From contig NC_016109.1 in NCBI RefSeq assembly GCF_000269985.1, positions 2,418,001 to 2,482,000 of the forward strand: DNA of 64,000 nucleotides. The letters are read 5' to 3'. The notes below the pieces were generated by a model, which did no database searches, was not told the DNA's origin, and saw only the letters and a list, made by a program, of their open reading frames with translations. This DNA is from Kitasatospora setae KM-6054. Lineage in GTDB: Bacteria; Actinomycetota; Actinomycetes; Streptomycetales; Streptomycetaceae. The stretch's first letter is position 1; the number at the start of each line of letters is the position of its first letter. The translations under genes were made by a program, and so were the position numbers. Shown here one piece after another: positions 8,074 to 17,318 of the stretch.

Positions 8074-8197
8074 CGGAAGTCCGCGCTTGCCGCGCGGACT
8101 GGTCGCCGCACGGCCTGGTCCTCACCCAGGGCACCCCGCCACGGACGGAGGGTTGCCGGACAGCAAGCTGGGGCTTGTCGCTGTCGCTCATGACCTG
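8074..8197 (-). promoter_or_regulatory. SAM-IV riboswitch aptamer
   Basis: The minus strand reads GGUCAUGAGCGACAGCG, then AAGCCCC, GCUUGCUGUCCGGCAACCCUCC, GGGGUGCCCUGGGUGA, GACCAGG and finally GCGGCAAGCGCGGACUUCC. These are the conserved core, P1 closing pair and 3' pseudoknot segment of the actinobacterial SAM-IV class, in the correct order. It lies directly upstream of a class V aminotransferase gene. Recognition is from consensus memory, not from a covariance search. Confidence 0.88.
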
Positions 8198-8275
8198 TGG
8201 AAGACAGTACACGAGATCCCCCGGATCTCAACACCCGTCCGCATCCCGAGACTTCCGGAATACCGGCCGGGGCCC

Positions 8276-8302
8276 GGGGCGGCGGGCCGGGCCCGCCGCC
8301 CC
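8276..8302 (-). terminator. Terminator after trpD
   Basis: A perfect 13-bp GC inverted repeat (8276-8288 with 8290-8302) lies directly after the trpD stop codon at 8309, ahead of the riboswitch of the next minus-strand gene. Confidence 0.65.
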
Positions 8303-8308
8303 CGACCG

Positions 8309-9388
8309 TCAGGCCGACGCCTGGGTGGCCTCGGCCCAGCGCTTCAGCAGCTCCCCCGCCGCGCCCGAGTCGATCGCCGCCGCGGTCCGCGCCATCGCCG
8401 CCGCGATCTGCTCGGTGAGCGGCGCGTCGCCCAGCTCCAGGGCGACCACCGCGGCCGCGCTGTTGAGCAGGACGGCGTCCCGCACCGGCCCGCGCTCGCC
8501 GTTCAGCACCCGGCGCGCGACCTCCGCGTTGTACTCGGGGTCGGCGCCCCGGAGCGCCTCGATGCCGACCAGCTCGATCCCGACCTCGCGCGGGTCGAAC
8601 ACGGCCTCCGTCACCTCGCCGCCGCGGATCACCCAGACGTGCGAGGTGGTGGTGATGGTCAGCTCGTCGAGGCCGTCGTCACCCCGGAAGACCAGGCCCT
8701 GCGCACCGCGCCGGGCCAGCACGCCGGCGATCAGCCCGGCCAGCCGGGTGTCGAAGCAGCCGACCGCGTGCGAGGTGACCTTCGCCGGGTTGGTCAGCGG
8801 GCCGAGGATGTTGAAGACCGTCGGGACGGCCAACTCGGCGCGCGCCTGGGCGGTGTGCCGCATCGACGGGTGGAACTTGGCGGCGAAGCAGAAGGTCAGG
8901 CCGACCTCCTCGGCCACCGCGGCGACCCGCTCGGCGGAGAGCTCCAGGTTGATGCCGAGCCGCCCGAGCACGTCCGAGGAGCCGGAGGCGGAGGAGGAGG
9001 CCCGGTTGCCGTGCTTGACGACCTTGGCGCCGGCCGCGGCCGCGACCACCGCGGACATGGTGGAGATGTTGACGGTCTTGGCGCGGTCGCCGCCGGTGCC
9101 GACGATGTCCACCGCCGGGCCGGGGATCTCCAGCGGCAGGGCGTGCGCGTACATCGACTCGACCAGGCCGGCGATCTCCTCGACCGTCTCGCCCTTGCCG
9201 CGCATCGCGATCAGGAAGCCGGCCACCTGCACGGGGCTGGCCTCGCCGCTCATGATCCGGTCCATCGCCCAGGCGGTGTCGGCCTGGTCCAGGTCCTCCC
9301 CCCGCAGCAGCGAGCTCAACAGGTCGGGCCAGGTGCGGACCACCTGCGCGGGGCCGCTACCGCCGTTCGCAGGCTGCGCGTTCACCAT
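8309..9388 (-). CDS. trpD: Anthranilate phosphoribosyltransferase
   Basis: The protein has 359 residues, typical length. It transfers phosphoribosyl from PRPP to anthranilate in tryptophan synthesis in the cytosol. Visible signatures: the helical N-terminal domain, the PRPP loop VDIVGTGGD, the [15 protein letters not shown] segment and [11 protein letters not shown]. Two acidic residues in [10 protein letters not shown] fit the metal-binding motif. ATG start. It lies alone rather than in a trp operon, and is followed by a strong GC hairpin. Streptomycetes commonly have a separate trpD at this position near the respiratory genes. Confidence 0.95.
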   Translation of the reverse strand: MVNAQPANGGSGPAQVVRTWPDLLSSLLRGEDLDQADTAWAMDRIMSGEASPVQVAGFLIAMRGKGETVEEIAGLVESMYAHALPLEIPGPAVDIVGTGGDRAKTVNISTMSAVVAAAAGAKVVKHGNRASSSASGSSDVLGRLGINLELSAERVAAVAEEVGLTFCFAAKFHPSMRHTAQARAELAVPTVFNILGPLTNPAKVTSHAVGCFDTRLAGLIAGVLARRGAQGLVFRGDDGLDELTITTTSHVWVIRGGEVTEAVFDPREVGIELVGIEALRGADPEYNAEVARRVLNGERGPVRDAVLLNSAAAVVALELGDAPLTEQIAAAMARTAAAIDSGAAGELLKRWAEATQASA

Positions 9389-9528
9389 GGCTGACTCCCA
9401 CTCTCGTCCCGCCCCAGGCGTATCGCCGGGGTTCGGGCGTCAGCCTATCGAGCGCGCGGGGACGGCCGCCGGGAGTTGCCGTCCCCTTCTCTCCAGGTGA
9501 GACGCGCCGGTGAGACGCCGGCCGGGAC

Positions 9529-9954
9529 TCAGCGCCCCGCGGGGGCCCGCCCGGCCAGTCGGGCCCGCAGCAGCGTGGTCGCCGCCTGGGCCAGCGCGAC
9601 CGGGTCGACGGGGTGCGAGATCGCGGCGTCGGCCCGGCTCCAGGCGGCGAGCCAGGAGTCCTGCGGGCGGCCGATCACGACCAGCACCGGCGGGCAGCCG
9701 TAGATCTCGTCCTTGAGCTGCCGGGTCAGGCCGAGCCCGCCGACCGGGGCCGCCTCGCCGTCCAGCACGCAGAGGTCGACGCCGCCCTTCTCCAGGGCGC
9801 GCAGCACCGCGGGCGCGGTGGCGCACTCCAGGTACTCGACGGCGGGGACGTCCGCGGCGGGGCGCCGGCCGAGGGCCAGGGTCACCTGCTCGCGGGTGTT
9901 GCGGTCGTCGCTGTAGACGAGAACGGTGAGCGTCTCGTCGGAGTGCTGCGCCAT
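9529..9954 (-). CDS. Stand-alone receiver-like protein (degenerate response regulator domain)
   Basis: The protein has 141 residues with a CheY-like pattern: VLVYSDDRN (acidic pair), VDLCVLDGEA (candidate phospho-acceptor Asp) and a final helix. The two other conserved positions are not canonical: the Thr/Ser strand reads LVVIGRPQD and the invariant Lys position reads ISHPVDP. No output domain is present. It may be a non-phosphorylated receiver used for protein-protein contact. ATG start; no strong SD seen. It is divergent from ctaE across a 305-bp gap, suggesting but not proving a link with respiratory genes. Confidence 0.7.
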   Translation of the reverse strand: MAQHSDETLTVLVYSDDRNTREQVTLALGRRPAADVPAVEYLECATAPAVLRALEKGGVDLCVLDGEAAPVGGLGLTRQLKDEIYGCPPVLVVIGRPQDSWLAAWSRADAAISHPVDPVALAQAATTLLRARLAGRAPAGR

Positions 9955-10259
9955 GGCCCCTGCTTCCTGGTGCTCGTCCTCTTATATGTGTGCCCACGCG
10001 GGGCGGCCCCGACCGAACGGCCCAGTGTGACCCGGGCCACGTCCTTGGACGGATGCTACCCCCGCGCACCCGTCCTGCGGAGGCCCCGACGCGATCTCGC
10101 TCAAGCCGCCGCGCCCTGGACTCACCCCGGCGGCCCAGCGGGGTCACCCGGTCCGAACAACCGTCAGAAAACGGGCGGCCCGCGAGGCGGGCATACCTCA
10201 CGCACCGGACACTCCGAGGGAGACCCCCCGGCGTGAAGACGGAATAAGGGACCGACATA
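9955..10259. other. Divergent intergenic region between the receiver gene and ctaE
   Basis: About 305 bp without a convincing gene. It holds a small AT-rich island (CTTATATGTGTG near 9981) that could be the -10 area for the minus-strand gene. Close to ctaE, GAGG and CCTC flank a GCATA core. No clear -35/-10 pair was found for ctaE, and no Rex-type palindrome was seen. Confidence 0.4.
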
Positions 10260-10880
10260 ATGTCCGTCGTGGCGACAGCAACAGCAACAGAAACCGGACA
10301 CGCGCACGGAGCGGTCAACAGGCCGAACCTGGTCAGCGTCGGAACCATTGTCTGGCTGAGCTCGGAGCTGATGTTCTTCGCGGCCCTGTTCGCGATGTAC
10401 TTCACCCTCCGCTCGGTCAAGGGCACCGAGTTCTGGCACGAGAAGGCCCACGCCCTCAACGTGCCGTTCTCCTCGGTCAACACCACGATCCTGGTGCTCT
10501 CCTCGCTCACCTGCCAGCTCGGCGTGTTCGCCGCCGAGCGCGGTGACGTGAAGAAGCTGCGCTCGTGGTTCTCGATCACCTTCGTGATGGGCGCCATCTT
10601 CATCGGCGGCCAGATCTACGAGTACACCGAGCTGGTCAAGAAGGACGGCCTGTCGCTGTCCTCCGACCCGTACGGCACGGTGTTCTACCTGACCACCGGC
10701 TTCCACGGACTCCACGTGACGGGTGGTCTGATCGCCTTCCTGCTGGTCCTCGGACGGACCTACGCGGCGCGGCGCTTCACCCACGAGCAGGCCACCGCCG
10801 CGATCGTGGTGTCGTACTACTGGCACTTCGTCGACGTCGTGTGGATCGGCCTGTTCGCGACCATCTACCTGATCAAGTAA
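10260..10880 (+). CDS. ctaE: Cytochrome c oxidase subunit III (aa3 type)
   Basis: The protein has 206 residues with five hydrophobic segments, typical of the short actinobacterial subunit III. Conserved phrases include [15 protein letters not shown], the glutamate-containing [19 protein letters not shown] and [13 protein letters not shown]. It is a structural subunit of the terminal oxidase in the cytoplasmic membrane that helps sustain proton pumping. The ATG follows AAGGGA at about 9 nt. It heads the ctaE-qcrC-qcrA-qcrB block, the standard order in Actinobacteria, where bcc and aa3 form a supercomplex without soluble cytochrome c. Confidence 0.95.
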   Translation: MSVVATATATETGHAHGAVNRPNLVSVGTIVWLSSELMFFAALFAMYFTLRSVKGTEFWHEKAHALNVPFSSVNTTILVLSSLTCQLGVFAAERGDVKKLRSWFSITFVMGAIFIGGQIYEYTELVKKDGLSLSSDPYGTVFYLTTGFHGLHVTGGLIAFLLVLGRTYAARRFTHEQATAAIVVSYYWHFVDVVWIGLFATIYLIK

Positions 10881-10971
10881 CAGCCGCCCCGCCCCTGACC
10901 CGGCGTCACCTGGACGCGTGGGAGTCGGGGGCAGGCTGCTGCCGACCAGATCCTGACACCGGGGTTATTCC

Positions 10972-11793
10972 GTGAAAAAGCTCTCCGCACGACGGCGCCA
11001 CCCACTGGCGGCGGTCGTCGTTCTACTTCTCGCCCTGGCGGCCACCGGGGGGCTGTACGCCGCTTTCGCGCCCGCCGAGAAGGCGCAGGCCGACAGTTCG
11101 GCGCAGTCGCTCGCCATCGACGAGGGCAGGAAGCTCTTCGCCGTCGGCTGCTCCTCCTGCCACGGCCTGAACGGCCAGGGCACCTCCGACGGCCCGTCGC
11201 TGGTCGGCGTCGGCTCGGCCGCGGTCGACTTCCAGGTCGGCACCGGTCGCATGCCGGCCCAGCAGCCGGGCGCCCAGGTCCCGCGCAAGAAGGTCATCTA
11301 CACCCAGGCCGAGACCGACCAGCTGGCCGCCTTCGTGGCCTCGCTCGGCCCGGGCCCGGTCACTCCGGACAGCAAGCAGTACGAGCCCTCCAGCGACCCG
11401 GTGACCAACGCCGAGCAGGTGGCCAAGGGCGGCGAGCTGTTCCGCACCAACTGCGCCCAGTGCCACAACTTCAACGGCAAGGGCGGCGCGCTGACCAACG
11501 GCAAGTACGCCCCGTCGCTTGAGGGCGTGGACTCGAAGCACATCTACGAGGCCATGCAGACCGGCCCGCAGAACATGCCGTCCTTCCCCGACACCACCAT
11601 GCCGGAGGAGCAGAAGCGCGAGATCGTCGCGTTCGTCCGCAGCACGAACGACGAGCCCAACCCCGGTGGTCTCACCCTGGGCAGCCTCGGTCCGGTGACC
11701 GAGGGCCTGTTCGGCTGGATCTTCGGTCTCGGCACGCTGATCCTGGTCGCGATCTGGGTCGCCGCCCACACCACCAAGGCCAAGAAGTCATGA
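10972..11793 (+). CDS. qcrC: Cytochrome bc1 complex diheme cytochrome c subunit
   Basis: The protein has 273 residues. An N-terminal hydrophobic segment (about 12-32) acts as signal or anchor. Two CxxCH heme sites (CSSCH near residue 60 and CAQCH near 162) define two cytochrome c domains facing outside. A C-terminal membrane helix (about 240-262) anchors it. In Actinobacteria this fused diheme subunit passes electrons from the Rieske protein to subunit II of the oxidase, replacing a mobile cytochrome c. GTG start. Its stop overlaps the next ATG by four bases (ATGA), giving tight coupling to qcrA. Confidence 0.95.
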   Translation: MKKLSARRRHPLAAVVVLLLALAATGGLYAAFAPAEKAQADSSAQSLAIDEGRKLFAVGCSSCHGLNGQGTSDGPSLVGVGSAAVDFQVGTGRMPAQQPGAQVPRKKVIYTQAETDQLAAFVASLGPGPVTPDSKQYEPSSDPVTNAEQVAKGGELFRTNCAQCHNFNGKGGALTNGKYAPSLEGVDSKHIYEAMQTGPQNMPSFPDTTMPEEQKREIVAFVRSTNDEPNPGGLTLGSLGPVTEGLFGWIFGLGTLILVAIWVAAHTTKAKKS

Positions 11794-12857
11794 GCCACGA
11801 CATGTCAGAGAACCTGCCGGAGGCGCACGACGCCTCCCACGGCACGGACGTCGCCACCCACGGCGACCCGTTCGCCGACCCGGGCCTGCCGGCCCACGAA
11901 CCGCGTCGGACCGACATCGACGAGCGGGCCGCCCAGCGGGCCGAGCGCCAGGTGTCGCTGATGTTCGTGGTGTCGATGCTGGCGACCGTCGGCTTCATCG
12001 CGTCCTACGCGTCGATCGATGCCGACAAGATCGTCTACATCTTCCCGCTGGGCCACGTCAGCGCCCTCAACTTCGCCCTGGGCATGACCCTCGGCGTGGC
12101 GCTGTTCTGCATCGGCGCGGGCGCGGTCCACTGGGCCCGCACCCTGATGTCGGACCACGAGCTGCCGGCCGAGCGCCACCCGATCGAGGCCGACGACGAC
12201 GTCCGCAACGACGTCATCGAGCAGTTCAAGACCGGTGCCGCGGAGTCCGGCTTCGGCCGCCGCAAGCTGATCCGCAACACCCTGTTCGGCTCGCTGGCCC
12301 TGGTGCCGCTGTCCGGCGTGGTGCTGCTGCGCGACCTCGGCCCGCTGCCGGAGAAGAAGCTGCTGCACACCGGCTGGGTCGAGGCCGAGCCCAGCAAGCC
12401 GCTGCGCCTGGTCAACATGAACACCGACCAGCCGATGAAGGCCGAGGACATCGTCCAGGGCTCGCTGACCTTCGCGAAGCCCGAGGGCCTCGAGGAGTCC
12501 GACGAGGACTTCCAGCAGCAGATCGCCAAGGACGCCCTGATGCTGGTCCGGATCGCACCGGAGGACATCAAGGACGCCAAGTCCCGCGACAAGGGCTTCG
12601 AGGGCATCCTCGCCTACTCGAAGATCTGCACCCACGTCGGCTGCCCGATCTCGCTGTACGAGCAGCAGACCCACCACGCGCTCTGCCCCTGCCACCAGTC
12701 GACCTTCGACCTGGCGGACGGCGCTCGCGTCATCTTCGGCCCGGCCGGCCACCCGCTGCCGCAGCTGAAGATCACCACCGATGAGCAGGGCTTCCTGGTC
12801 GCCACCGGCGACTTCGACGAGCCCGTCGGCCCGAGCTACTGGGAGCGTCCGCGATGA
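11790..12857 (+). CDS. qcrA: Cytochrome bc1 complex Rieske iron-sulfur subunit
   Basis: The protein has 355 residues, long as in other Actinobacteria, with three N-terminal membrane helices (about 52-135, and a third near 170-185). The [2Fe-2S] ligands are in CTHVGCP (near 278) and CPCHQSTF (near 298), followed by GPAGHPLPQL. It takes electrons from quinol and passes them to QcrC. ATGA overlaps link it to both neighbours, so the three qcr genes are one translational unit. Confidence 0.95.
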   Translation: MSHDMSENLPEAHDASHGTDVATHGDPFADPGLPAHEPRRTDIDERAAQRAERQVSLMFVVSMLATVGFIASYASIDADKIVYIFPLGHVSALNFALGMTLGVALFCIGAGAVHWARTLMSDHELPAERHPIEADDDVRNDVIEQFKTGAAESGFGRRKLIRNTLFGSLALVPLSGVVLLRDLGPLPEKKLLHTGWVEAEPSKPLRLVNMNTDQPMKAEDIVQGSLTFAKPEGLEESDEDFQQQIAKDALMLVRIAPEDIKDAKSRDKGFEGILAYSKICTHVGCPISLYEQQTHHALCPCHQSTFDLADGARVIFGPAGHPLPQLKITTDEQGFLVATGDFDEPVGPSYWERPR

Positions 12858-14512
12858 GTTCCGCAAGCGGCACCAACAGTGCCTCCAAGCCGGCGAGCAC
12901 CCGCGCGAAGCCGGCCAACAAGGCCGAGGCCGCGGTCGACTGGGTCGACGGGCGGGTCGGGATCTACTCGCTGGCCAAGGCCAACCTGCGCAAGATCTTC
13001 CCGGACCACTGGTCCTTCATGCTCGGCGAGATCTGCCTCTACAGCTTCATCATCATCATCCTCACGGGTGTGTACCTGACGCTGTTCTTCACCCCGAGCA
13101 TGGGCGAGACCGTCTACCACGGCTCGTACCTGCCGCTGAACGGCATCCGGATGTCGGAGGCCTACGCCTCGACGCTGAACATCAGCTTCGAGATCCGCGG
13201 CGGCCTGCTGATCCGCCAGATCCACCACTGGGCCGCGCTGGTCTTCGTCGCCGCGATGCTCGTGCACATGATGCGCGTGTTCTTCACCGGCGCGTTCCGC
13301 AAGCCCCGCGAGATCAACTGGGTCTTCGGCTTCCTGCTGCTGGTGCTGGGCATGTTCGACGGCTTCTTCGGCTACTCGCTGCCGGACGACCTGCTGTCGG
13401 GCACCGGCATCCGGTTCATGGAGGGCGCGATCCTGGCGGTGCCGCTGGTCGGCACCTACATCCAGATGTTCCTGTTCGGCGGCGAGTTCCCCGGGCACGA
13501 CATCATCCCGCGCTTCTTCACCATCCACGTGCTGCTCATCCCGGGCATCATGCTGGGCCTGCTGGTCGCGCACCTGATCCTGGTCTTCTACCACAAGCAC
13601 ACCCAGTGGGCGGGCCCGGGCAAGACCGAGAAGAACGTCGTCGGCATGCCGCTGATGCCGGTCTACATGGCCAAGGCGGGCGGCTTCTTCTTCCTGGTCT
13701 TCGGCATCATCGCGGCGATCTCCGCGATCGCGACGATCAACCCGATCTGGTCGGTCGGCCCGTACCGTCCGGACCAGGTGTCGACCGACGCCCAGCCCGA
13801 CTGGTACATGGGCTTCTCCGAGGGCCTGATCCGCATCATGCCGGGCTGGGAGATCTCGGTCTGGGGCGGCCACACGCTGAACCTCGGCGTGATGGTCCCG
13901 CTGGCGGTCTTCCCGCTGGTCCTGGTCGCGATCGCGATCTGGCCGTTCATCGAGTCCTGGGTCACCGGCGACAAGCGCGAGCACCACATCCTGGACCGCC
14001 CGCGCAACGCCCCGGTCCGCACCGCGTTCGGCGCGGCCTGGATCTCGCTGTACCTGATCCTGCTGGTCGGTGGTGGCAACGACCTGTTCGCCACCCACCT
14101 GCACCTGTCGATCAACACGATCACCTACGCGGTCCGCGTCGGCTTCTTCGTGGTGCCGGTCCTCACCTTCATCGTCACCAAGCGCTGGTGCCTCGGCCTC
14201 CAGCGCCGCGACAAGGACAAGGTGCTGCACGGGCGCGAGTCCGGCATCATCAAGCGCCTGCCGCACGGCGAGTTCATCGAGGTCCACACCCCGCTGGCGC
14301 AGAAGGACCTGCACACCCTCACCGCCCACGAGCAGCCCCAGCCGCTGGAGCTGCCCGCCGAGACGGACGAGAACGGGGTGGCCCGCAAGGCCGGCGTCAT
14401 CACCAAGACCCGGGTGAAGCTCTCCGAGGGCTTCTACGGCGAGGGCAACCAGATCGCCAAGCCGACCACCGAGGAGTACCACGAGATCACCAGCGGCCAC
14501 GGCCACCACTGA
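12854..14512 (+). CDS. qcrB: Cytochrome bc1 complex cytochrome b subunit
   Basis: The protein has 552 residues, with the long C-terminal extension usual in Actinobacteria. It has about nine hydrophobic segments, the heme-ligand histidines in HHWAALVFVAAMLVHMMR and in the helix with FFTIHVLLIPG, and the Qo-site segment near VSTDAQPDWYMGF. It oxidises menaquinol and cycles electrons through two b hemes. The ATG overlaps the qcrA stop. A strong bidirectional terminator follows directly. Confidence 0.95.
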   Translation: MSSASGTNSASKPASTRAKPANKAEAAVDWVDGRVGIYSLAKANLRKIFPDHWSFMLGEICLYSFIIIILTGVYLTLFFTPSMGETVYHGSYLPLNGIRMSEAYASTLNISFEIRGGLLIRQIHHWAALVFVAAMLVHMMRVFFTGAFRKPREINWVFGFLLLVLGMFDGFFGYSLPDDLLSGTGIRFMEGAILAVPLVGTYIQMFLFGGEFPGHDIIPRFFTIHVLLIPGIMLGLLVAHLILVFYHKHTQWAGPGKTEKNVVGMPLMPVYMAKAGGFFFLVFGIIAAISAIATINPIWSVGPYRPDQVSTDAQPDWYMGFSEGLIRIMPGWEISVWGGHTLNLGVMVPLAVFPLVLVAIAIWPFIESWVTGDKREHHILDRPRNAPVRTAFGAAWISLYLILLVGGGNDLFATHLHLSINTITYAVRVGFFVVPVLTFIVTKRWCLGLQRRDKDKVLHGRESGIIKRLPHGEFIEVHTPLAQKDLHTLTAHEQPQPLELPAETDENGVARKAGVITKTRVKLSEGFYGEGNQIAKPTTEEYHEITSGHGHH

Positions 14513-14538
14513 TCCCGTGTAGCTGTCACGCCACGTCA

Positions 14539-14572
14539 GAACCCCCCTCCGGCCCCGGCCGGAGGGGGGTTC
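14539..14572 (+). terminator. Terminator after the ctaE-qcrCAB operon
   Basis: A perfect 16-bp stem (GAACCCCCCTCCGGCC with its complement) with a 2-nt apparent loop lies 27 nt after the qcrB stop. It separates the respiratory operon from the GntR gene. Confidence 0.85.
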
Positions 14573-14621
14573 CGGCTTTCCCGGCCCCGGACCGGCCCTG
14601 ACGCCCTGTTATGTTGGCCGG

Positions 14622-14990
14622 GTGCACCTGGAGATCGACCACCAGTCCCCCACCCCGCCGTACGAGCAGGTCCGCTCGCAGATCGCGGCCCTGGCCCGCA
14701 GCGGCGAACTGCCGGTCGGCCTGAAGCTCCCCACCGTGCGGGCCCTCGCCGAGCGGCTCGGCCTGGCCGCGAACACGGTGGCCCGCGCCTACCGCGAGCT
14801 GGAGGCGGACGGCGTGGTGGAGACCCGCGGCCGGGCCGGCACCACCGTCGCCCCGACCGGGGACGCCTCGCACCGGCTCGCGGCCGGCGCCGCCGCCGAG
14901 TACGCGGAGCGGGCCGTCCGGCTGGGCCTGGCGCACGACGAGGCGCTGGCCGCCGCGGTGACCGCGCTGCGGGCCGCGTACCCGGCCTGA
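14622..14990 (+). CDS. Short GntR-family (YtrA-like) transcriptional regulator
   Basis: The protein has 122 residues: a GntR winged helix (PPYEQVRSQIAALARSGELPVGLKLPTVRALAERLGLAANT through GTTV) and only a short helical tail (about 80-122), as in the YtrA subfamily that usually controls ABC transporters. GTG start. A TATGTT hexamer (14609-14614) ends 7 nt before it, so the message may be leaderless. No transporter gene is adjacent, so its target is elsewhere or is its own promoter. It lies between two terminators and is monocistronic. Confidence 0.85.
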   Translation: MHLEIDHQSPTPPYEQVRSQIAALARSGELPVGLKLPTVRALAERLGLAANTVARAYRELEADGVVETRGRAGTTVAPTGDASHRLAAGAAAEYAERAVRLGLAHDEALAAAVTALRAAYPA

Positions 14991-14996
14991 GACGGC

Positions 14997-15033
14997 GCGA
15001 CGACCGGCCCCGCCGAGCGGGACCGGTCGTCGC
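14997..15033. terminator. Bidirectional terminator between GntR and amidohydrolase genes
   Basis: A 15-bp stem with one mismatch (GCGACGACCGG arm at 14997, complement ending 15033) and an 8-nt loop lies between two convergent genes and serves both strands. Confidence 0.75.
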
Positions 15034-15048
15034 GGGTGCGTCCGGGGC

Positions 15049-16650
15049 TCAGCGCGCCCGGTGGGTGATTCCGCCGTCGAGGACGGTCAACAGGACGGGC
15101 AGCGCGGCCAGTTCGGTGTCGGGGGTGGTCAGCGGGTCGCCGGCCAGCACGGTCAGGTCAGCCCGGTGGCCGGGCGCGAGCCGCCCGGCGGTGGCCTCCT
15201 CGCCCGCCGCCCAGGCCGGGGCCAGGGTGTAGCCGGCCAGCGCCTGCAGCGGGGTGAGGGCCTGGCCCGGCAGGTGCGGGGGCTGGGCGAGGTCGCGGCT
15301 GGGGCGGCGGTGGCGGGCCCCGGCCATCACGCCGAGCGGTTCGAACGGGGCGATCGGCCAGTCCGAGCCGAGCACCACCCGGGCGCCGGCCGCGGCCAGG
15401 TCGCGGCAGCGGAAGGCCCGGTTGGCGCGCTCCTCGCCGAGCCGCCGGGACCAGTTGTCGGTGTGGTCGGCCCGGGTGTACTCGGTGCAGTGGGTGGGCT
15501 GCATGGAGGCGGTGACGCCCAGCGCGGCGAACCGGGCGACGGTGTCGTCGGGCACCGTCTCGACGTGCTCGACCCGGTGCCGGGCGCCGGGCCCGTGCGC
15601 GGCGACGGCCGCGGCGACCGCGTCCAGGACGTGCCGGACGGCGGCGTCGCCGATCGCGTGGGTGGCGGTGGGCACCCCGGCCCGGTGCAGTTCGGCGATC
15701 ACCCGGGTGTAGGCGGCGGGGTCGGGCCAGAACGCGCCGGTGGACTCGCCGTGGCAGTCGGGGTGCTCCAGCCAGGCGGTGCCGTTGTCGATGGTGCCGT
15801 CCATGAACAGCTTGGCCCCGGCGACCCGCCAGCGCCGTCCGCCCTCGCCCTGCCGGCGGACCAGCTCGGCCAGTTCGGCGGGGCCCGCGCCGGGCTGCAC
15901 CCAGGGGGCGATCCGCAGCCGCAGCGGGAGTTCGCCGCGCTCCTCCAGCGCGGCGTACACGGCCAGGCTCCCGCCGTTGGCGTCCATCGCGTGGCCGCCG
16001 GTGAGGCCGGCCGCGGCCATCCGCCGCAGCACGTCGGCGCTGGCCCGGCAGAGCTCCTCGAAGCTCGGCCGGGGGGCGACCGCCTCGACGAGTTCGCAGG
16101 CGGCGTCCTCCAGCAGCAGGCCGGTCGGGCGGCCGTCGGCGTCGCAGACCACCTCGGCCGAGCCCTGCTCGAAGCGGCGTGGGCCGTCGATCCCGGCGAG
16201 TTCCAGCGCCCGGCGGCTGACCAGCATGGAGTGCGCGTCGAACAGGTCGATCGCGGCGGGGATCCCGTCCAGCACCGGGCCGACGGTGTCGGCGGAGAGC
16301 GGCAGGCCGCCGAACGCGTTCGGGTCCAGGCCCCAGCCGCGCAGCCACTGCCCGTCCTTCAACTCGCTGCGGGCCGCCGCCAGTTCGGCCCGCAGGGCGG
16401 GCAGGTCGAGGCAGCCGGAGAGGTCCGCCCCGGCGGTGCGCTCGGCGCCCGAGACCGGGTGCAGGTGGCCGTCCACCAGGCCGGGGACGACCACCGCGCC
16501 GTCCAGGTCGACCACCTCGGCGCCCGGGACGGCCGCCGCCCCGAACCCGGCGATCCGGCCGCCGCTCAGCGCGAGCGTGTCGTGCGGCAGGAAGGACCCG
16601 CTGCCGGGGTCGAGCAGCCGGGCGTTGGTCAGGACGAGGTCGGGGTGCAC
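15049..16650 (-). CDS. YtcJ-like metal-dependent amidohydrolase
   Basis: The protein has 533 residues, normal for the YtcJ group of the amidohydrolase superfamily. The metal-binding HxH is in VDGHLHPVSG, the carboxylated-Lys region in GAKLFMDGTIDNGTAW, later ligands in THAIGDAAV and HRVEH, and the Asp in VLGSDWPIAP. Such enzymes hydrolyse amide or formyl bonds. GTG start with GAGGAG 7 nt upstream. It follows the TetR gene by 25 bp on the same strand, so the two likely form an operon; a divergent NCS1 permease suggests that this module imports and degrades one nitrogenous compound. Substrate not identifiable by eye. Confidence 0.88.
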   Translation of the reverse strand: MHPDLVLTNARLLDPGSGSFLPHDTLALSGGRIAGFGAAAVPGAEVVDLDGAVVVPGLVDGHLHPVSGAERTAGADLSGCLDLPALRAELAAARSELKDGQWLRGWGLDPNAFGGLPLSADTVGPVLDGIPAAIDLFDAHSMLVSRRALELAGIDGPRRFEQGSAEVVCDADGRPTGLLLEDAACELVEAVAPRPSFEELCRASADVLRRMAAAGLTGGHAMDANGGSLAVYAALEERGELPLRLRIAPWVQPGAGPAELAELVRRQGEGGRRWRVAGAKLFMDGTIDNGTAWLEHPDCHGESTGAFWPDPAAYTRVIAELHRAGVPTATHAIGDAAVRHVLDAVAAAVAAHGPGARHRVEHVETVPDDTVARFAALGVTASMQPTHCTEYTRADHTDNWSRRLGEERANRAFRCRDLAAAGARVVLGSDWPIAPFEPLGVMAGARHRRPSRDLAQPPHLPGQALTPLQALAGYTLAPAWAAGEEATAGRLAPGHRADLTVLAGDPLTTPDTELAALPVLLTVLDGGITHRAR

Positions 16651-16675
16651 GGGTGGCTCCTCAGCGGTGGTGCGG

Positions 16676-17308
16676 TCAGTGCGGGGTGCCGAGCGCCCCG
16701 GCCGGGAGGCCGAGTTCGCTTTCGGCGAGGGCGTGCGCCATCCCGGTGACCGCCCCGGGTCGGCCGGTGCGGTCGGTGTTGGCGTGCGCCCCGAGGCCGT
16801 CCAGGACGACCAGGAGCCGGATCGCGGTGACCCGCGGGTCCGGGGTGCGGAACTCCCCGGCGGCGGTGCCGGCCTCCAGCAGTGCCGTCAGCCCGTCCCG
16901 CCAGAGCGCCTCCTGCTGGCCGACCCGCTCCCGCAGGGCGGGCCGGAACCGGCTGAGGTGGCGGGCGTTCAGCCACAGCCGGCTCAGCTCGTCGTAGCGC
17001 GGCCCGGCGGTGCGGCCGAGGAAGCGGGCCAGCCGCCGGACCGCCGGGAGGGCGGCGTCGGCGGCGGGCAGCAGCTCGGCGAGCTCCCCGGACGCGGCGG
17101 TGCCGAACGCCTCGGCGACGAGCTCCTCGGCGACCGGGAAGTAGTGGCTGATCAGTCCGGGGCGGACGTCCAGCTCCTCGGCGACCCGCCGCATCGTGAT
17201 GCACTCCAGGCCCTCGGCGAGGGCGATCCGGGCCGCGGTGGCCACGATCTCCGCCCGCCTGGCCTCGGGGTTCTTGCGCACCCGTTTCGGCTGGACGCTT
17301 GACGACAT
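16676..17308 (-). CDS. TetR-family regulator of the amidohydrolase/permease module
   Basis: The protein has 210 residues. The N-terminal helix-turn-helix (about 14-60) shows IVATAARIALAEGLECITMRRVAEEL and VRPGLISHYFP, the typical TetR recognition helix. The C-terminal domain is helical and would bind a ligand. The ATG start lies 7 nt after a TAGCGT hexamer, so the transcript is probably leaderless. A palindrome covers its own -10 and -35, implying autoregulation and probably control of the divergent permease. The ligand is expected to be the substrate or product of the amidohydrolase, an inference from context only. Confidence 0.88.
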   Translation of the reverse strand: MSSSVQPKRVRKNPEARRAEIVATAARIALAEGLECITMRRVAEELDVRPGLISHYFPVAEELVAEAFGTAASGELAELLPAADAALPAVRRLARFLGRTAGPRYDELSRLWLNARHLSRFRPALRERVGQQEALWRDGLTALLEAGTAAGEFRTPDPRVTAIRLLVVLDGLGAHANTDRTGRPGAVTGMAHALAESELGLPAGALGTPH

Positions 17309-17318
17309 GCCCCGCACG

